A stretch of DNA of 64,000 nucleotides from Calocera cornea HHB12733. Its lineage: Eukaryota > Basidiomycota > Dacrymycetes > Dacrymycetales > Dacrymycetaceae. Shown in pieces: positions 21,549 to 33,613 of this stretch. The notes under the pieces were generated by a model that made no database searches, was not told the origin of the DNA, and saw only the letters and a program-made list of their open reading frames with translations. Made by a program: the position numbers and the translations under genes. The stretch covers positions 189,945-253,944 of the forward strand of contig KV423939.1 in NCBI GenBank assembly GCA_001632435.1. Direction: 5' to 3'. Numbering within the stretch: the stretch's first letter is position 1; every line of letters starts with the position of its first letter.

Positions 21549-22799
21549 ATGCAGGGCGAGATGTACTGCTGGATCGTCTTCCTCGACAGGGATCCGACCG
21601 AGGAGGTGCGTCCCCGTCGTCCCATGCTGCTCCCACACTCTCCCCCTCCCCCTTGCGCCTATGTTACCCCCTGCCTATCCCCCCCCGCAAGACGCAGCAT
21701 ATATTCACGACGCTTCCGCAGGAGTTCACCCACGTCTACGGGCTGATGGACACGCAGGGCCGCGAGCGCGTGCGCAAGATGCAGGCCGAGCAAGAGCCTA
21801 AGGAGGAGCAGTTTCGTGCGTCCCTGTCCTTTTCCCTTTTCCCATCCCACCAGCCTATGCCCCTGTCGCGGTGTCAAGCATTCAAACAGTCACTGACGCC
21901 AGTTGTGTGAACGTGTAGGGCTGATGATATCCCGCTTGCTGCCCATGTGGATGCTCCGCAACCGCGGTGTGCTCCGGGGGAGCTGGGTGCTTGGCGAGAC
22001 GCGCGATGGGAAGCCTTATGTTGTGCGTCCCCTTCCTACCTCCTACCCATGACCCTCTGTATCAATGTTTTCATCCCCCCAGGCCTCCCCCGTCCTAGCC
22101 CCGCAGCTGGCGTTCGACGTAGCCTACACGAATCACGCGGCCGGGATCGTCTTCGCCGAAGTGGCGCTGACCGTCCCCGAGCGCATCGGCATGGACGTGA
22201 TGCAGCTGGTGCCCACGCCCCCGGGGCCGAACATCCAGCCGTGGATCGCCTCCTGCGCGCATATGCTCACCCCGCTGGAGCGGAACATGATCCACTCGCA
22301 GCCGGACCACGTCGCCTTCCGCCGGATGACGGTCGTGTGGACGATGAAGTACGCGTATATCAAGGCGCTCGGCATACGGCCCGACAAGTTCAACTTCCAG
22401 AGCATCGAGTGCGACGTCCCCCGGGGGACGGTCCGGGTGGACGGCGCCCCGCTGTTCGGCTGGGAGTTCCGCCTGTTCAAGGCGTCCGTCGGCAGCGCAG
22501 CGAGGGGCGAGATGAAGCCGGAGGAGTACCAGATCGCGTGCGCGCTGTACCACGGCCCGACAGCCGCGCAGCCCAAAGTCAGCTTTGGCGAAGAGTACCT
22601 CAAGATGGATCAGTGGATAAAGTTCATCAACGTCGACGGCGTCATGCAGTTTGTCAAGGAGATGTACAAGGAGGACCCGGCGGAGCGCAAGGCTAAAGCC
22701 AGGGCCGTGGCTATGCCGGACGTCCATGGCCCGGGGGCCATGAGCAACGCTGTGCGGTTCGTGCAGAGTCAGGCGGGGCACACGGCTGCTCACAGGTGA
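21549..22799 (+). CDS. 4'-phosphopantetheinyl transferase-like protein (Sfp/AASDHPPT type)
   Basis: Four exons, 21549-21605, 21722-21815, 21919-22022 and 22083-22799, about 323 residues (the acceptor of exon 2 could also be 24 nt earlier). The architecture matches human AASDHPPT: FRLMISRLL, GETRDGKPYV, FDVAYTNHAAGIVFAEV, IGMDVMQLVP, LTPLERNMI, VWTMKYAYIKALGI and RVDGAPLFGWEF. Such enzymes attach phosphopantetheine to carrier proteins and to the Lys2-type reductase of lysine synthesis. Odd points: the Mg-binding Glu of the W-x-x-KE-x-x-x-K motif is Tyr (about residue 175) and the conserved His after the FN/D-I/V-S/A strand is also Tyr. Fold assignment is good, activity is doubtful. Confidence 0.75.
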
Positions 22800-23046
22800 G
22801 GGGACCGGCCGGCGGGGATGCGAAGGGGAGGCAGAGAGGAAGAGAGGGGGATATCAATTGTATAAGTATAGTATATTTGCACGAATACCCGGAATGAGAG
22901 AGAGCATACTTATACTTTTTGGCGGATCGCAGAGAGTTCGTGATACAGTACAGCACCAGCGCAGGGGTACATGGGTACAGCCGAATGTGAGAGTACAAGA
23001 CAGAAAGGGAAGGAAAACGTTACACAACCTGGGGGCTTGCAGCCCA

Positions 23047-25003
23047 TCATGGGCCGAACGCGCTGAGCATTCTCACCCCGCCCGAGGCGGTCTGGAGCAG
23101 CACCTGGATTGCCGACCAGGCGGCACCGGGCAAGTCGACCCCCACCTCCCGCCCCGCCCGGTGCGCACTCACAGCACCCATCCACATCGCCGCGAACAGC
23201 ACTATCAGCGCGCTCCATGCGAGCAGCATGCGCGCCATGCTGAACCTCTTCGCCTTTACCCTCACGGCGAGACCGGCACGCTCCGCTTCCTCCTCGAGCG
23301 GATCGGGGCGCGGCGGGAGGGGCGAGCTGGGGCGGATCGTCGAGGAGTCCGATTCGGGGGAGTGGGAGCGGGACCGTCGGCCGGCGGGGCGGTCGGGCGA
23401 AGGTGAGCGGGGGTGGAGGAGGCCGTCCCGCCGCTCTTCAAGGCGCGCTAGGATGACCTCCTCGTCCTCCTCGTCCTCCTCGTCCACTTTCACGTCCTCC
23501 TCCTGTTCCGGATGGTCTAGCGCAGGCCCCTCCTCCTCCTGCTTTACTTCAGCGAGCTGCGCGTCCAGCTCCTTCCCGCGCTCATTCTCCTTCTCCGCCT
23601 CCAGCTCGCCCAGTCTCTTAGCAGCCAGCTCAAACTTCCGCTCCACCTCCTCCAGCTTCCGCGCCAGCGAATCCCGTTCCTCCGCCAGCTTGTCCTCCCT
23701 CTCTCGCTCCTCCTTCTGCTTCTCCGCCGCAGCTTTTTCCTCCTTGAGCCTCTTGACAGGCCGCGGAGAGCTGGGCGGGGTGAGCTGAGATTTGAGCGCC
23801 TGGGATTGGACAACCACCGACGAAGCGGAAGGGGAGGGGATGGTGACGGGGGAGCCTGGGACGGGGGAGGGGACGGCCGGCAAGCCCTGCAACCAGGTGC
23901 GCATCCCCTGATTAGCTGGCGCGTCGAGCGCTGCCGTCATGGCCCATATGTGCAGGAGGATGCGGGCGTGGGAGGTGGCGAGGTCGAGGATGGACTGGAG
24001 GGTCGTGCGTGGGGGCGCGGCGTGGCCGTTTGCGTGGTGGCCGTTTGTGAGGCCGAGGCTGGAGGGGGCTTGCGTGGAAGACGAGAGGAGCTCTTCGAGT
24101 GAGTAGGTAGCCTCGTAGAGCAGGCTGGGGAAGGCGGACTGGAGGGTAAGAGAGGCGGGGTCTTCGAACGTGACTGTTGTGGGTCTTGATGGCTTCTGCG
24201 GTGACTGGTTGTCCCGCCACTCTTCGTACGCGCTGCATACACGTCGACCGTTAGCTCGCATACGAGATTTACAACACAGATCTACGCACAACGAAGACCA
24301 AGTGGTGATCTTCTCCCAAGCCTTCATGAACGCGCGCTCTCTCGGGTTGAGCGTCGTCTCCCGTAGCTTCTGCAGCTCGGCAGGGTCGATGACCGTTATG
24401 TGTTTCTCGTCCTTCACCTCGACCCTATAGAACGGGGCAAACGGGCGCTCGCACATCCTCGCGTACCAGCTTCCTTGCACGTCAGCATATGCGCCTAGCT
24501 GCAAAGTGGAAACCCGCACTTCTGTATGAGGACACACCGTCCCCGCTCGTCCCACCTCACATCACTAAACGCCTTCCGCCCGCTCCACTCCAGCAAAGAC
24601 GCGAGCTCGCCCTCCACGCCCAGCTCGCGCGCCACACGCCTTGCAGTGCGCAGCGACACCCAGACATCGTCGAACGGGGCGAGGTTGGCGAGGGAGACGT
24701 CATACGAGAAGGGGAGCTGGAGGGAGAAACGCTGAAGGCCCTGGGCGGGCGGGAGGCCGCAGAGGAGGAAGAGGCGGGAGAGGGAGAGGAAGGGCTCTCC
24801 TAGATCTGGGGAGAGGATGCTGCGCGGAGAGGGTTAATAAAAGGGGGAGGATGGGGATGGGTAGGGATGTGGACGGACCGGACGATGTCGACGCCCCTGA
24901 TTGTGCAGACGAGGACGGGACAGAAGGCGCGATCGGGCAGCCTGGACGGCAGAAGTCGGAAGTTGAGCGCGTGCGGGCCGCTGGTGTCTGTCGGGGGCAC
25001 CAT
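23047..25003 (-). CDS. APSES/KilA-N-like protein with C-terminal membrane anchor (Bqt4-like candidate)
   Basis: Four exons, 25003-24879, 24819-24561, 24498-24290 and 24232-23047, introns 57-62 nt, 592 residues. The N-terminal domain reads PVLVCTIRGVDIVRIL, then FLSLSRLFLLCGLP, then VWVSLRTARRVARELGV followed by a LASLLEW helix, the strand-helix-helix-wing pattern of APSES/KilA-N domains. A Pro/Ser-rich linker, a strong Glu/Lys/Arg coiled coil (about 330-400), an acidic stretch and a single C-terminal helix (MLLAWSALIVLFAAMWMGAV) follow. APSES plus tail anchor is the layout of S. pombe Bqt4, the inner-nuclear-membrane telomere tether. The match is by layout and pattern; I could not align it formally. 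Confidence 0.55.
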
Positions 25004-25647
25004 CGTTGTCCAGGAGAGGGACGGGGAGGTCAGGGCGAGCGCGAGAGAACAGTCATTGATGAGGCCGCCGTGTGGGCGGGCTTAAGAGAGAGAACGGGCG
25101 GTCGCGGATAGACGTGGATGTGGCGTCGCCCATTGACCTCATCAAGGTTAGGGGCTGTGCTCTTTGGCCATTGTCAGGGAAGCCGCCGCCAGCTTCGGCG
25201 CGCGACTTATCGACGGCATCGACGGAGATCGACGTGGATATTATTATCATATTATTACCAGAGTCCTTGCAGGTGATGATACAGCATGTCCGACATATAA
25301 TTCTCCCATGGTGATCAGAATGTCGATGGGTGTTCTACAGTAGGTTGGCAGACGACAGTCGGGGAGAAATGCGAGAAACACGAGCAGGACGAGGACGCGA
25401 GACATGGACCGGGTTGGGATTATGCACTGCCGAGAGGTGGTCTCTCCGGAGGACGCCATCTTCAAGGGGTGTCAGGCTTCTAGAAACGGAGGAAGGGATG
25501 CGGGAGGGATCTCTGATGCTAAGTTAGTTCCAATTCAGCACGCCTCATACCCGATCCAGGCCATACACTGAGTTTTGAGACTCGACACCCGAGATAGTCG
25601 ACCACTGCTTCTTGCGAGAACATTTCCGGAGGATGAGGACCCAACTC
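25004..25647. other. intergenic spacer
   Basis: 640 bp between KAR5 and the APSES-like gene, both on the minus strand. No gene recognised; it serves as promoter of the latter. Confidence 0.45.
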
Positions 25648-27819
25648 TTATGGTATGATCAGTCGCTGTCCAGGTCCATCATGATGCCAATGGACGATTA
25701 CCGCTCCTGTGGACAGAACGAGCCAGCCGAGGTGCGAGATCACTTTGAGCAACACCCAGAAAGCTTGGAAGAAAGGCTGGTTTGCGACGTATCGCCAGAG
25801 CATTGGATTCACTGTAGTAGCTCTCAGTATCCATTAGAAAGGGAATCCAGAGATGTGTACGTTGACGGAGTACCAGCAGCGTCCAATTGACAATCGAGTC
25901 ATCTGACGCTCGTTCTCCCATCCTGGCCAGATTTGCTTGGACGGAAAGAGCGGTCGCGTTCAAAGCCTCCAGATGGAGCTCAGTCTCATTAGCAAGCATG
26001 CCCAGGCGTAAGGAAAGAGCAGCGGCATCAGTCGTACTCGAGCTCAAGAGTTGCTGAGAGTCCGTCAGCTCCTTATGCGCACATCTGTTCGTTGCTGACA
26101 AACGTAATGGTCTTCCAGCAAGTCCGTAGCTTGCTGTACGTGGGTGGCCAGATACTCCGTCCCAGCAACAAGAGCCATTGTGACCTGAAAAAAGGTTATC
26201 AATCGCCCTTCCAGAAGTTCACACACATGCCTCGCGGGCATCCTTGAGAGTCATGGTAAAGCGGTGCGTCGAGTCATCTAGCGTGTCCTGTCTTGGAATG
26301 AGCGTGGGTGCCCTCATCCGCCAATCGCACGCACCAAGGATCTGATTGTGTCATGACTTCGGGTCATGAGACTGTCAAATATTGCGTTGATAGCCACCCC
26401 CAAATCGCTCTCCATTTGACGAAGTGCAGAGTTGGAGATGTCAAGGGAGAACTGGGCTACTTCAGCAAGACACGCAGAAAGGTCGCAACAGTACCGACCG
26501 CATCGATCGCGGTTGCCATCTCAAGCCGAGTATCTCCAGCAACACCATGCGCTGCCGACTGGAGAGCGTCCGTAATGGATTCCCTCAAATCTTTGGTCAT
26601 CTGGGAGAATGTTCCTTGGAGAAGTACAGACACCTTGAAAAGATGTTCAGACATTGATCGCGACTGCTTTGGCATACGCACCTCGTCGAACGACTCCTTT
26701 AACCTGTGCGAAGCACCATCTATGAGGATCAGACCCGCATCGCCCGCACTTGCGAGGTCGTTCTTGACTGCATGAAGCTCGTCTAATGCGCTGGCCAGTG
26801 CCTGCCGCAAGGACGGCATGAGCCCGGCACAGCGTCGGAGTGGAGTGGCTCACAGCAAAGCTCTGGTCCCAAGCAGCCTGCCTCAGCAGCTCTCGATCGA
26901 GGGCAAGAGCCTCTCGCTCATGCAGAACCTTGAGCAGTGAGATCTTCTCCATAGTTGCATTCTGATAGATGCCCTTGGCGCGATCTGATCCTATCTGAGC
27001 CACCGATCCCGTGAGGAGCATACATGCGTACCGATATCGTACCACCGCCGGTAGGCGAAGCACAGTTGCGCTACCCAATGTCAGCTCTACGCATATGTAT
27101 ACACGCATACACGCACGTATTTCCCGCAGATACCCCGAGTAGCTCGACCAGTGCTGCGTGCTGCGTGAGAGTGCCCTGTATGCGCCTCGTTCAGCGATTG
27201 GACACCCTGTGCACAGAGCTCGGTGTGCCGCACTCCACGCAGCTGGACAGTTGTTCATCCTCCCCGCTTGAGCCGACCTCTAGCACAGCAAAGGGCTTGC
27301 ACTCGAGCGGATGGGAATGCGCCCGGGCCGTAGACAGCTCGCACAGGGTGAACCTGACCGCCGCTATGCGCGTATCAGTCGGACTTCATATGTGCTGTGC
27401 TGCACGGCTACACGTACCTTCTACCCGCTCAGCCTCGGGCATGTCCTCCTCACACTGTAGCCTGAGCCTCCCAGCGACCTGCTTGAAGCAGTCCGGTTTC
27501 TGACTGAACGAGCCAAGGTAACCTAGACGCGCATCGACCGGTCGGCAAAGCCCCACGGGTGAGCGAGGGGCTTACTGAGAGAGCGGAAGATCGTGTTCCT
27601 CTCGGAGGGGGAAACTAGCGCATCTATCACTCCCTGTTAGGCTGCTTCATGGCTCAAGGTAGGAGACCTACCGAGCGTATCGACCTCCTCCGTCGCGTTC
27701 TCCGATAAGTCAGCGGGGCGCAACACCGCGTCCTTCCCACGCGTCCAGAGCGACCCCCGCACATGTGTCATAAGCATACTCGAGAGCCATACAAGCATAA
27801 GTATAGCAGAGAGGTCCAT
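25648..27819 (-). CDS. KAR5: KAR5/Tht1 nuclear-fusion (karyogamy) protein
   Basis: Reconstructed from about 14 exons with introns of 45-75 nt; about 506 residues, the length of yeast Kar5 (504). A signal peptide (MDLSAILMLVWLSSMLM) leads into the conserved Cys-rich domain: PDCFKQVAGRLRLQCE, AVRFTLCELSTAR, HPLECKPF, SCVEALSRSTQHWSSYSGYL, then REIPQLCFAYRRWYDI, all hallmarks of the family. Long helical coiled-coil segments follow, and the end holds two hydrophobic stretches (FWVLLKVISHLGWLVLSTGAV). Kar5 acts at the nuclear envelope or spindle pole body during nuclear fusion after mating. One intron (26185-26229) appears to use a GC donor. Family call is firm, individual small exons less so. Confidence 0.82.
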
Positions 27820-28051
27820 GGTGCTACATAAAGTCCGAAGCTGCTCAGCAGAGGGAGGATGGAAGGGATGGGAGTGATGGCCGAAAAGGATGGGCGGCCC
27901 AGCTGCTCGCAGGATAATCGCGCCCTGGCGATCACGTGGCTCGCACGTGCCGGCGGACTGACTTTTAGGTGGACCAGAAATTGCTTTCTACGAGTGTCCT
28001 TTGACATTGTTCTTTCCGAACTCCATGCAATCCTAGAAGTCACCTAAATAA

Positions 28052-29264
28052 CTAAGCCAGCCAGAGGAAAACCCCTGCCAGCAGCAACAAAGCCGTCGCT
28101 TCCAGCGCGTACATCCTCTCCGCCCTCCCGGCCGCGCTGTGTGCCGTAGTAGCAGCGGCGCTAGCAGAGGACGACGTGCCCGACCCTGACCCCGAGCCGG
28201 AGGCGGTCGTCGCCGAGCCGGTCGAAGATCCCGTGTTAGCTGCTGAAGAGGAGGAGCTTGTGCTAGATGCCGAGCCCGAGGTGGAAGAACCGCTGTAGGT
28301 CGACACAGTACCTGCGAGGGCCGCGTCGCACATGCTTTGCAGGCCCGAAACTGGGAGTAGTGTTAGAATAGCTCGGGCGATCGGGAGTATGGGAGGGACA
28401 CGAAATGAACGTACTGGTCGTACCCGCGCCCTGGAGTAGACACGTCAAGCATGTCGGCGTAAGGGCGCTCTCGGTCGTCACGTTGGTAGCGGAGCATATG
28501 CACAGTGCGTTGTTCCCGCATCCCTACCCACCCAAACCACACAAGCCCTATCAGCTCCTGTCCGTATCTCAACATAGTATTATTTCACTTACGACGACAG
28601 CGTCCAGCCCCGCAAGCTCCGTCTCGTTCCCACACTGGGAAACACATGATCCCGTGCCCGAGGCAACGGCCTCCTCGGCTGTTGCGACGGCCGAGCCGAC
28701 GGCGATGACGCTCGTAGCTGCGGAACAGACCGACTGATAGCTTGAAGCTGTGTCTCGATCAGGGCTACGTCACAGTACGAAACCGGGAAGGCTCACTGGA
28801 GTACCCCTCCGCCTCTAGAATGCACGTCTGACAGCCGGTGCTAAGCTGAGAGATCGCATTACACACGCATCCCGTGTCCAGCGCGCAAGTCTATGACACG
28901 CTCAGAGCAAGACCCAGCCTCCTCAGCTAACAGGCTTACAGCATTAGCGATTGAGTTCTGAAGAATGGATGTGTCGCTGGAGCTGCTGCAATTGCTCGTG
29001 CAGAACGACTGCCGCTTGAAAACGCTGACTTCGTCGGGTGCGAAGGGCAGAAGGCCACTTGCCCTCTTGTACTTGATTTGAGAAGGCGGGATAGTCATCG
29101 AGCGGCGCACGACCGTCTCGAAGTTGTCGAAGAAGTCGATGACACTCGGGTTAGCATTGGCACCTGATGATCATATCTGAGCGATCTGTGGGACGTTGGG
29201 GCAAAGGGACCGTACCCGCGATCAGAAGGGCGAGCGTGCAGACGATGGCGGACAGCAGCTTCAT
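28052..29264 (-). CDS. secreted Cys-rich protein with Ser/Thr tail and GPI-type C terminus
   Basis: About six exons from the ATG at 29264 (MKLLSAIVCTLALLIAG, signal peptide) to the stop at 28052, about 303 residues. The ectodomain has two Cys-rich halves of the same plan: SFCTSNC ... TCALDTGCVCNAISQLSTGCQTCILEAEG and SCVSQCGNETEL ... NALCICSATN ... TPTCLTCLLQGAG, each with C-x-C and C-x-x-C. A Ser/Gly/Thr-rich stalk and a terminal hydrophobic segment (ALLLLAGVFLWLA) fit GPI anchoring at the cell wall or membrane. The spacing recalls CFEM-like modules but is not a clear match. Function unknown. Confidence 0.7.
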
Positions 29265-30965
29265 GGTGATACAGTCAATCGTTCGTCACTGGCCGCTCTG
29301 GAGCACTCAAGCTGATTTTATATGGTCGTGCGCCAGCCATGAGGATCCCCGCCTGAGACAGAAAGGCTGGTTGGACATGCAAGCCCTGGCGCTTGCATCC
29401 ACAAACGCGCAGACAACTGACAGCCGCTGGCACCAGGGCCTTCAGGTGACGAAAGACTCCACAGTCGTTATGGCCCTGATCAGGCATTTTGATCCATGAC
29501 CAGCTTGGACTTAGACCCTTGCATCTCCAAGCACACTGCGTTGCAGACCCACTCTGAGTTTACATTCATTTGCACCAGGGCATATGTCACGTGTCATTTG
29601 TTGACCTTGATTGCGTGCTTGATTGCGCCCCTCTCCCTCCCAGGGATAAAAGGGTCCCCCTTTGCATCCAACTGGCCGCTCCTCAGTGAGTTGCCCCTCT
29701 TCCGTCTTCCCTTTTGCTAACTTACTGTCACAGATAATAGCTTATAATTACTTATATATATATACAATTACTATAGAGCAGTTAGAGCGATATTAGGTAT
29801 AGCTAGCCACCATGAATATGAATGCTGTTGGCGGATGCTGTAAATATGTCAAGTGGCACGTCACCTGCCACTTGACACATGTCACCTGACACAAGCTTGA
29901 CCGGGCCCTCAGACTTGTTTCAGCACCTGGCAAGTCTAATATACCTCCGGATGGGTCTTGAAACCAGACCCACCAGACCCACACCCGTCATAATGACATT
30001 GAACCCTGCGAAGATGACAGGCATTGCCAACTTGACGCAGGTAGTTACAAGGCCTTCCCAGGGGCCTTTCACCTGACAGCCCTGACGGGAGTGCTAGGGC
30101 CTGCCCAGCCCTGAACATAGGGCTGCGCGACTGTAGATGTGAGACATCGTCTTCCTATTCGTCCAGAATATTCGAGACCGCCGATTTTCGTTTCGAGTGA
30201 TGGATGCACGGATACGGAGACACGCCGTGGATGCCCAAGAGTACGACCAATTTTGCTTCAAGTTGAGAAGATGTGAGAACATGAGGACTTGCAAAGTGGA
30301 AGCACGCCGCTGGGGTGCGGTAGGCGGCTGGTTGCCTGACCAGCCACCTACGTCCTAATTGTTCGCCCTGCCGCTGACAGCTAGACGTAATTACGTCAAG
30401 ACTGGAGCAGCCGCCTCAGCCAGAGTTTCTCTCACGATTATCAGCGACGAATAGGCGCGTCAAAATAGCACCAGCATGTGATACTGATAGATTTCAGCGG
30501 AGCAGATACGAAGTTGTGCAACAGGTTGTGGTCGTCGACCAGCACGTCGCGACACGTCTCAGGGGTCTCCTCGTCTGCAAATGTCACAGTATACAGTATT
30601 GTCCTGCAAGATCACGATCCTCACTAAACTTGTGCATAAAAACTCTTGTTGCAAAATCTCACCAACGCCTCAAATACAGTATCAGGATTGCATCTTCAAT
30701 TCCTACCTCTGTCTCAATCTGGCCCCGCCAATGAAGACGATGGGATTGAATTGCGAGTCGGAGGAGAGGCATTGAGCACCAACTCGATTCGAAAATAAGT
30801 CAGAAGTCCACAGCATTAAAAAAAACGAGGGAATTAGCCGGTCAGCATAAGGCGTTACAATTCCACATGGAGAGGGACCTCGGACGAGGAGGAAGAAAAC
30901 GGTTTCAGTTCTTCCCTATGACACGAAAGCGGGATTAGAGCGAAGGTACAGTGGTCAAGAGACGC
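29265..30965. other. intergenic, AT-richer, with hairpin
   Basis: 1.7 kb with no supported gene. It contains a TATATATATATAC run near 29753, a 12-bp perfect hairpin and several shorter CACTTGAC/GTCACCTG repeats around 29600-29900. Confidence 0.5.
29847..29877. repeat. 12-bp perfect inverted repeat (hairpin)
   Basis: TGTCAAGTGGCA and its reverse complement TGCCACTTGACA separated by seven bases (CGTCACC). Related half-copies (CACTTGACACATG, CACCTGACAC) follow directly. Confidence 0.85.
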
Positions 30966-32187
30966 TCAGTACTTAATGGCTTTTAACCAGCCCATGATGT
31001 CGGCATACGACTCGGGCGCGGTGTAGTGCAGGTTGAGCCCGTGCCCGGTGTTAGCCGGCGAGTACACGGAGAAGTCGTCGCTCTTGGGGAAGACGGTGGG
31101 TCCGACGAGCTCGAGGATGGTGTGCACGCCGTCGGGGCGGATGCCGCACTGGCTTCCGCAGAACACCCAGTCGCTGTCGCCCGTCACGACGTGGACAGGC
31201 CCGGTAAATCCGCTTGCAGCACCACCTATCGCGCCAAGCGTGAACAGGACACCCATCGACACGGGCTGGGACGTCTCCCACTGCACCTCCGCCGCGTCCG
31301 GATCGTAGTACGGGTAGAGAAGGAAGTTGATTTGGCTGGACTGCGGCAGGCCGGAGACCACGTACTCTCCCGCAAGGCCGGCGAAGCGGGACGGGAAGGT
31401 CATGTCGGCGCGAGTGAAGGCGTTCGAAGTCTCAAATTGCGGGATGTAGGAGGCGTTGGCGGAGAAGCCAGTCAAGACGAGGGCGGAGAGCTGGGCGGGA
31501 ACTACAGCGGATGCTGCGGCCAATTGGATCGACCCGTAGGAGTGCCCGACACCGATGATCTTTTTGTACGTCTTACCCCCAATCTTGCCCTCATGTAGAA
31601 GGGAGATAAAACTGATCAGGATCTGAAGATCCGTTGGAGACTGGACAACGTGGTAGCCATCCGGCTTGTCGGACTTGCCAGTCCCTAGACGGTCGTACGC
31701 GAACGTGGTGTAACCGGCTTCGGCAGCAGCGTAGACGTATCTGAGGAATGTCAGCAAGCTTGAATATGCTTTTAGAGAATACGCACGAGTATTTCTGGGG
31801 CTGGTACGAGAAATCCCAGTAGGTCGAGTCGAACGCGATACCGTGGACCAGGAGCTGGATCGTGCCGACATGCTGGTCGCCTGCCTTCGGAACACAAAGC
31901 GTGCCACTGAGGGTGTAGGTACCGGAGCTCGAGTTTGTACCGGTCATGAAGTCCTCGGTGAAGTTGCTGACGCTGGCGACATAGCGCTGGATGCGGTCCG
32001 TAACGGCTGCCTGCGTCGGATTCTCGGTGATATCGCTTGAGAAGGGGACAGTGGCGTAGGACGAGAGGGGGATCTCATACTTCTCGGTCGTGCATATCGC
32101 GTTGGAGGCACCCTGGTAGGCAGTCGGATCAGTGGCGAGCGTAAGGCCGACGAAGGCGACGAGGCAGCAGTAAGGGGAGGGGCGCAT
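30966..32187 (-). CDS. secreted alpha/beta hydrolase, paralogue 3
   Basis: Two exons, 32187-31787 and 31740-30966, 46-nt intron in the same Ser codon as in paralogues 1 and 2; 391 residues. N-terminal hydrophobic signal (CCLVAFVGLTLA), LLVHGIAFDSTYWD, YDRLGTGKSDKPDGYH, GVGHSYGS nucleophile elbow, VVTGDSDWVF (the Arg of GDRDW is Ser here) and PANTGHGLNLHY. It is much closer to paralogue 1 than to paralogue 2, including the TGTNSSSGTY segment. Likely an extracellular esterase-like enzyme with unknown substrate. Confidence 0.88.
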
Positions 32188-33613
32188 CTTGAGTGTGCGG
32201 CTGAGGGTTGCCTGCTGCGAAATCGAGGAGTGAGCTCGAGAGATTTATAGACAGGCAGGGTGATGCTTCCGTAAATGAAGGTCGAACTCTGAGCCAAGGG
32301 TGATGTATTCAAGAACCGTGAAGTCCCGGTGACGCTCCGTAAGCAAAAAAGAGGAGATAGGTCATCTTGCCTTAAGAAGAGGGTGCAGGGAACTCAAAGC
32401 AGAAATTCGTGCGCAACCAAGACGGCACCAACGTGACAAGGGCCTGGTATTCCCATCCAGCTCGAGTCCGGGACCCGCGATGGGTCGCAGAGTGACAAGA
32501 TGGTGATGCGAGGATACTCTTGACCAGGATGCCCGCCAAGCACGATGAGATCCAGCGGTGCGGTTGCATGCCACGTTAGTCGCCCGTTTAAACGCCTGTG
32601 TCCCAAACGTTCAAGGGTCTCAAAGCGTACAGAAGGAAGATGCACGCCGCAAGCCCAGGAACGTTCTGATTAGACAAGTATGCGCGCAAAGCGAAGCAAG
32701 GAGGATCCGGAGCAACAGGCATCTGCGCGGGAAAGATGTCCGAGGACGAGCAGCATGTTCTGTTTCTATCCCGACACATCCTGGAAGTGCGGAAGCCGTT
32801 GGAGTTAGTCCGAGACTACAACAGGTTTTACGAGAGATCAGGCAGGAGAAGAAGTGTCGGAGCGTTGTGAGAAGAGGAGGATGCAAGTAGATGCACCACC
32901 GGATGGGGATTCTCATCCGGGTCAAGCGCCCGTGCTCGGCACCCTCGGCAACTCGGTGCTTCCGTTGATGCTACTACCACGCGTTCTTGATGACTTCTCC
33001 CCGCCTGTCTGCTTACAAAGTCTATCTTTCATCTAATCTGAAGCCCAAAGTGATCGGAACGATGCAGCCGATAACGTATGCTATGATATCCCGGTCCTGA
33101 CCAGGTCTCGCCGGTGGCCGATCTCGCGCCATCGGAGGAATGACCGTCGGTCATGTGGAGACATTTCCCGCGCGCTCGCTGAATGGGCGTTGGCCGATCT
33201 GCCCGGCACAACGCATGTCTCCATTGAGGCTCGCTGCTGCTCGTGTATGTCCGACACGCTTGAGCCGTCGTTCGCCGCGCGTCTCCCAGCTCATTATGTT
33301 GTCTCGCTAGTTACAGTGCTTTCGGAACGCGCTCTGACCATGTCGCGGATTCTACAGTGTCTCTCTCCCAGTTCAGTCCCGTCGACACTGTCTCGTCTTC
33401 AATTGGCAAATTTATATATAAATCTGGCCATGCCGCTCCTATTAGGATCATCCTTCCCTACATTACTCACGGGCGCGTGTTCGGCCCGGCCTCTGCAGTC
33501 ACGCAACCCCCCCACACACATCATCCGACAATCGCCGACAGCACGCAGGCCGTGCCAGCGACAAACTGACCCTCGCTCAACATCGCCTGTCATCCTCACC
33601 CACCCTTTCATTA
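32188..33613. other. intergenic, no supported gene
   Basis: 1.4 kb upstream of hydrolase 3 (-) and of the small gene at 33614 (+). Short frames lack splice or domain support. Confidence 0.45.

Noticed and set aside
29496..29984. solo LTR or tRNA in the AT-rich spacer
   Set aside because: No TG...CA ends, target duplication or cloverleaf; only the hairpin is supported.
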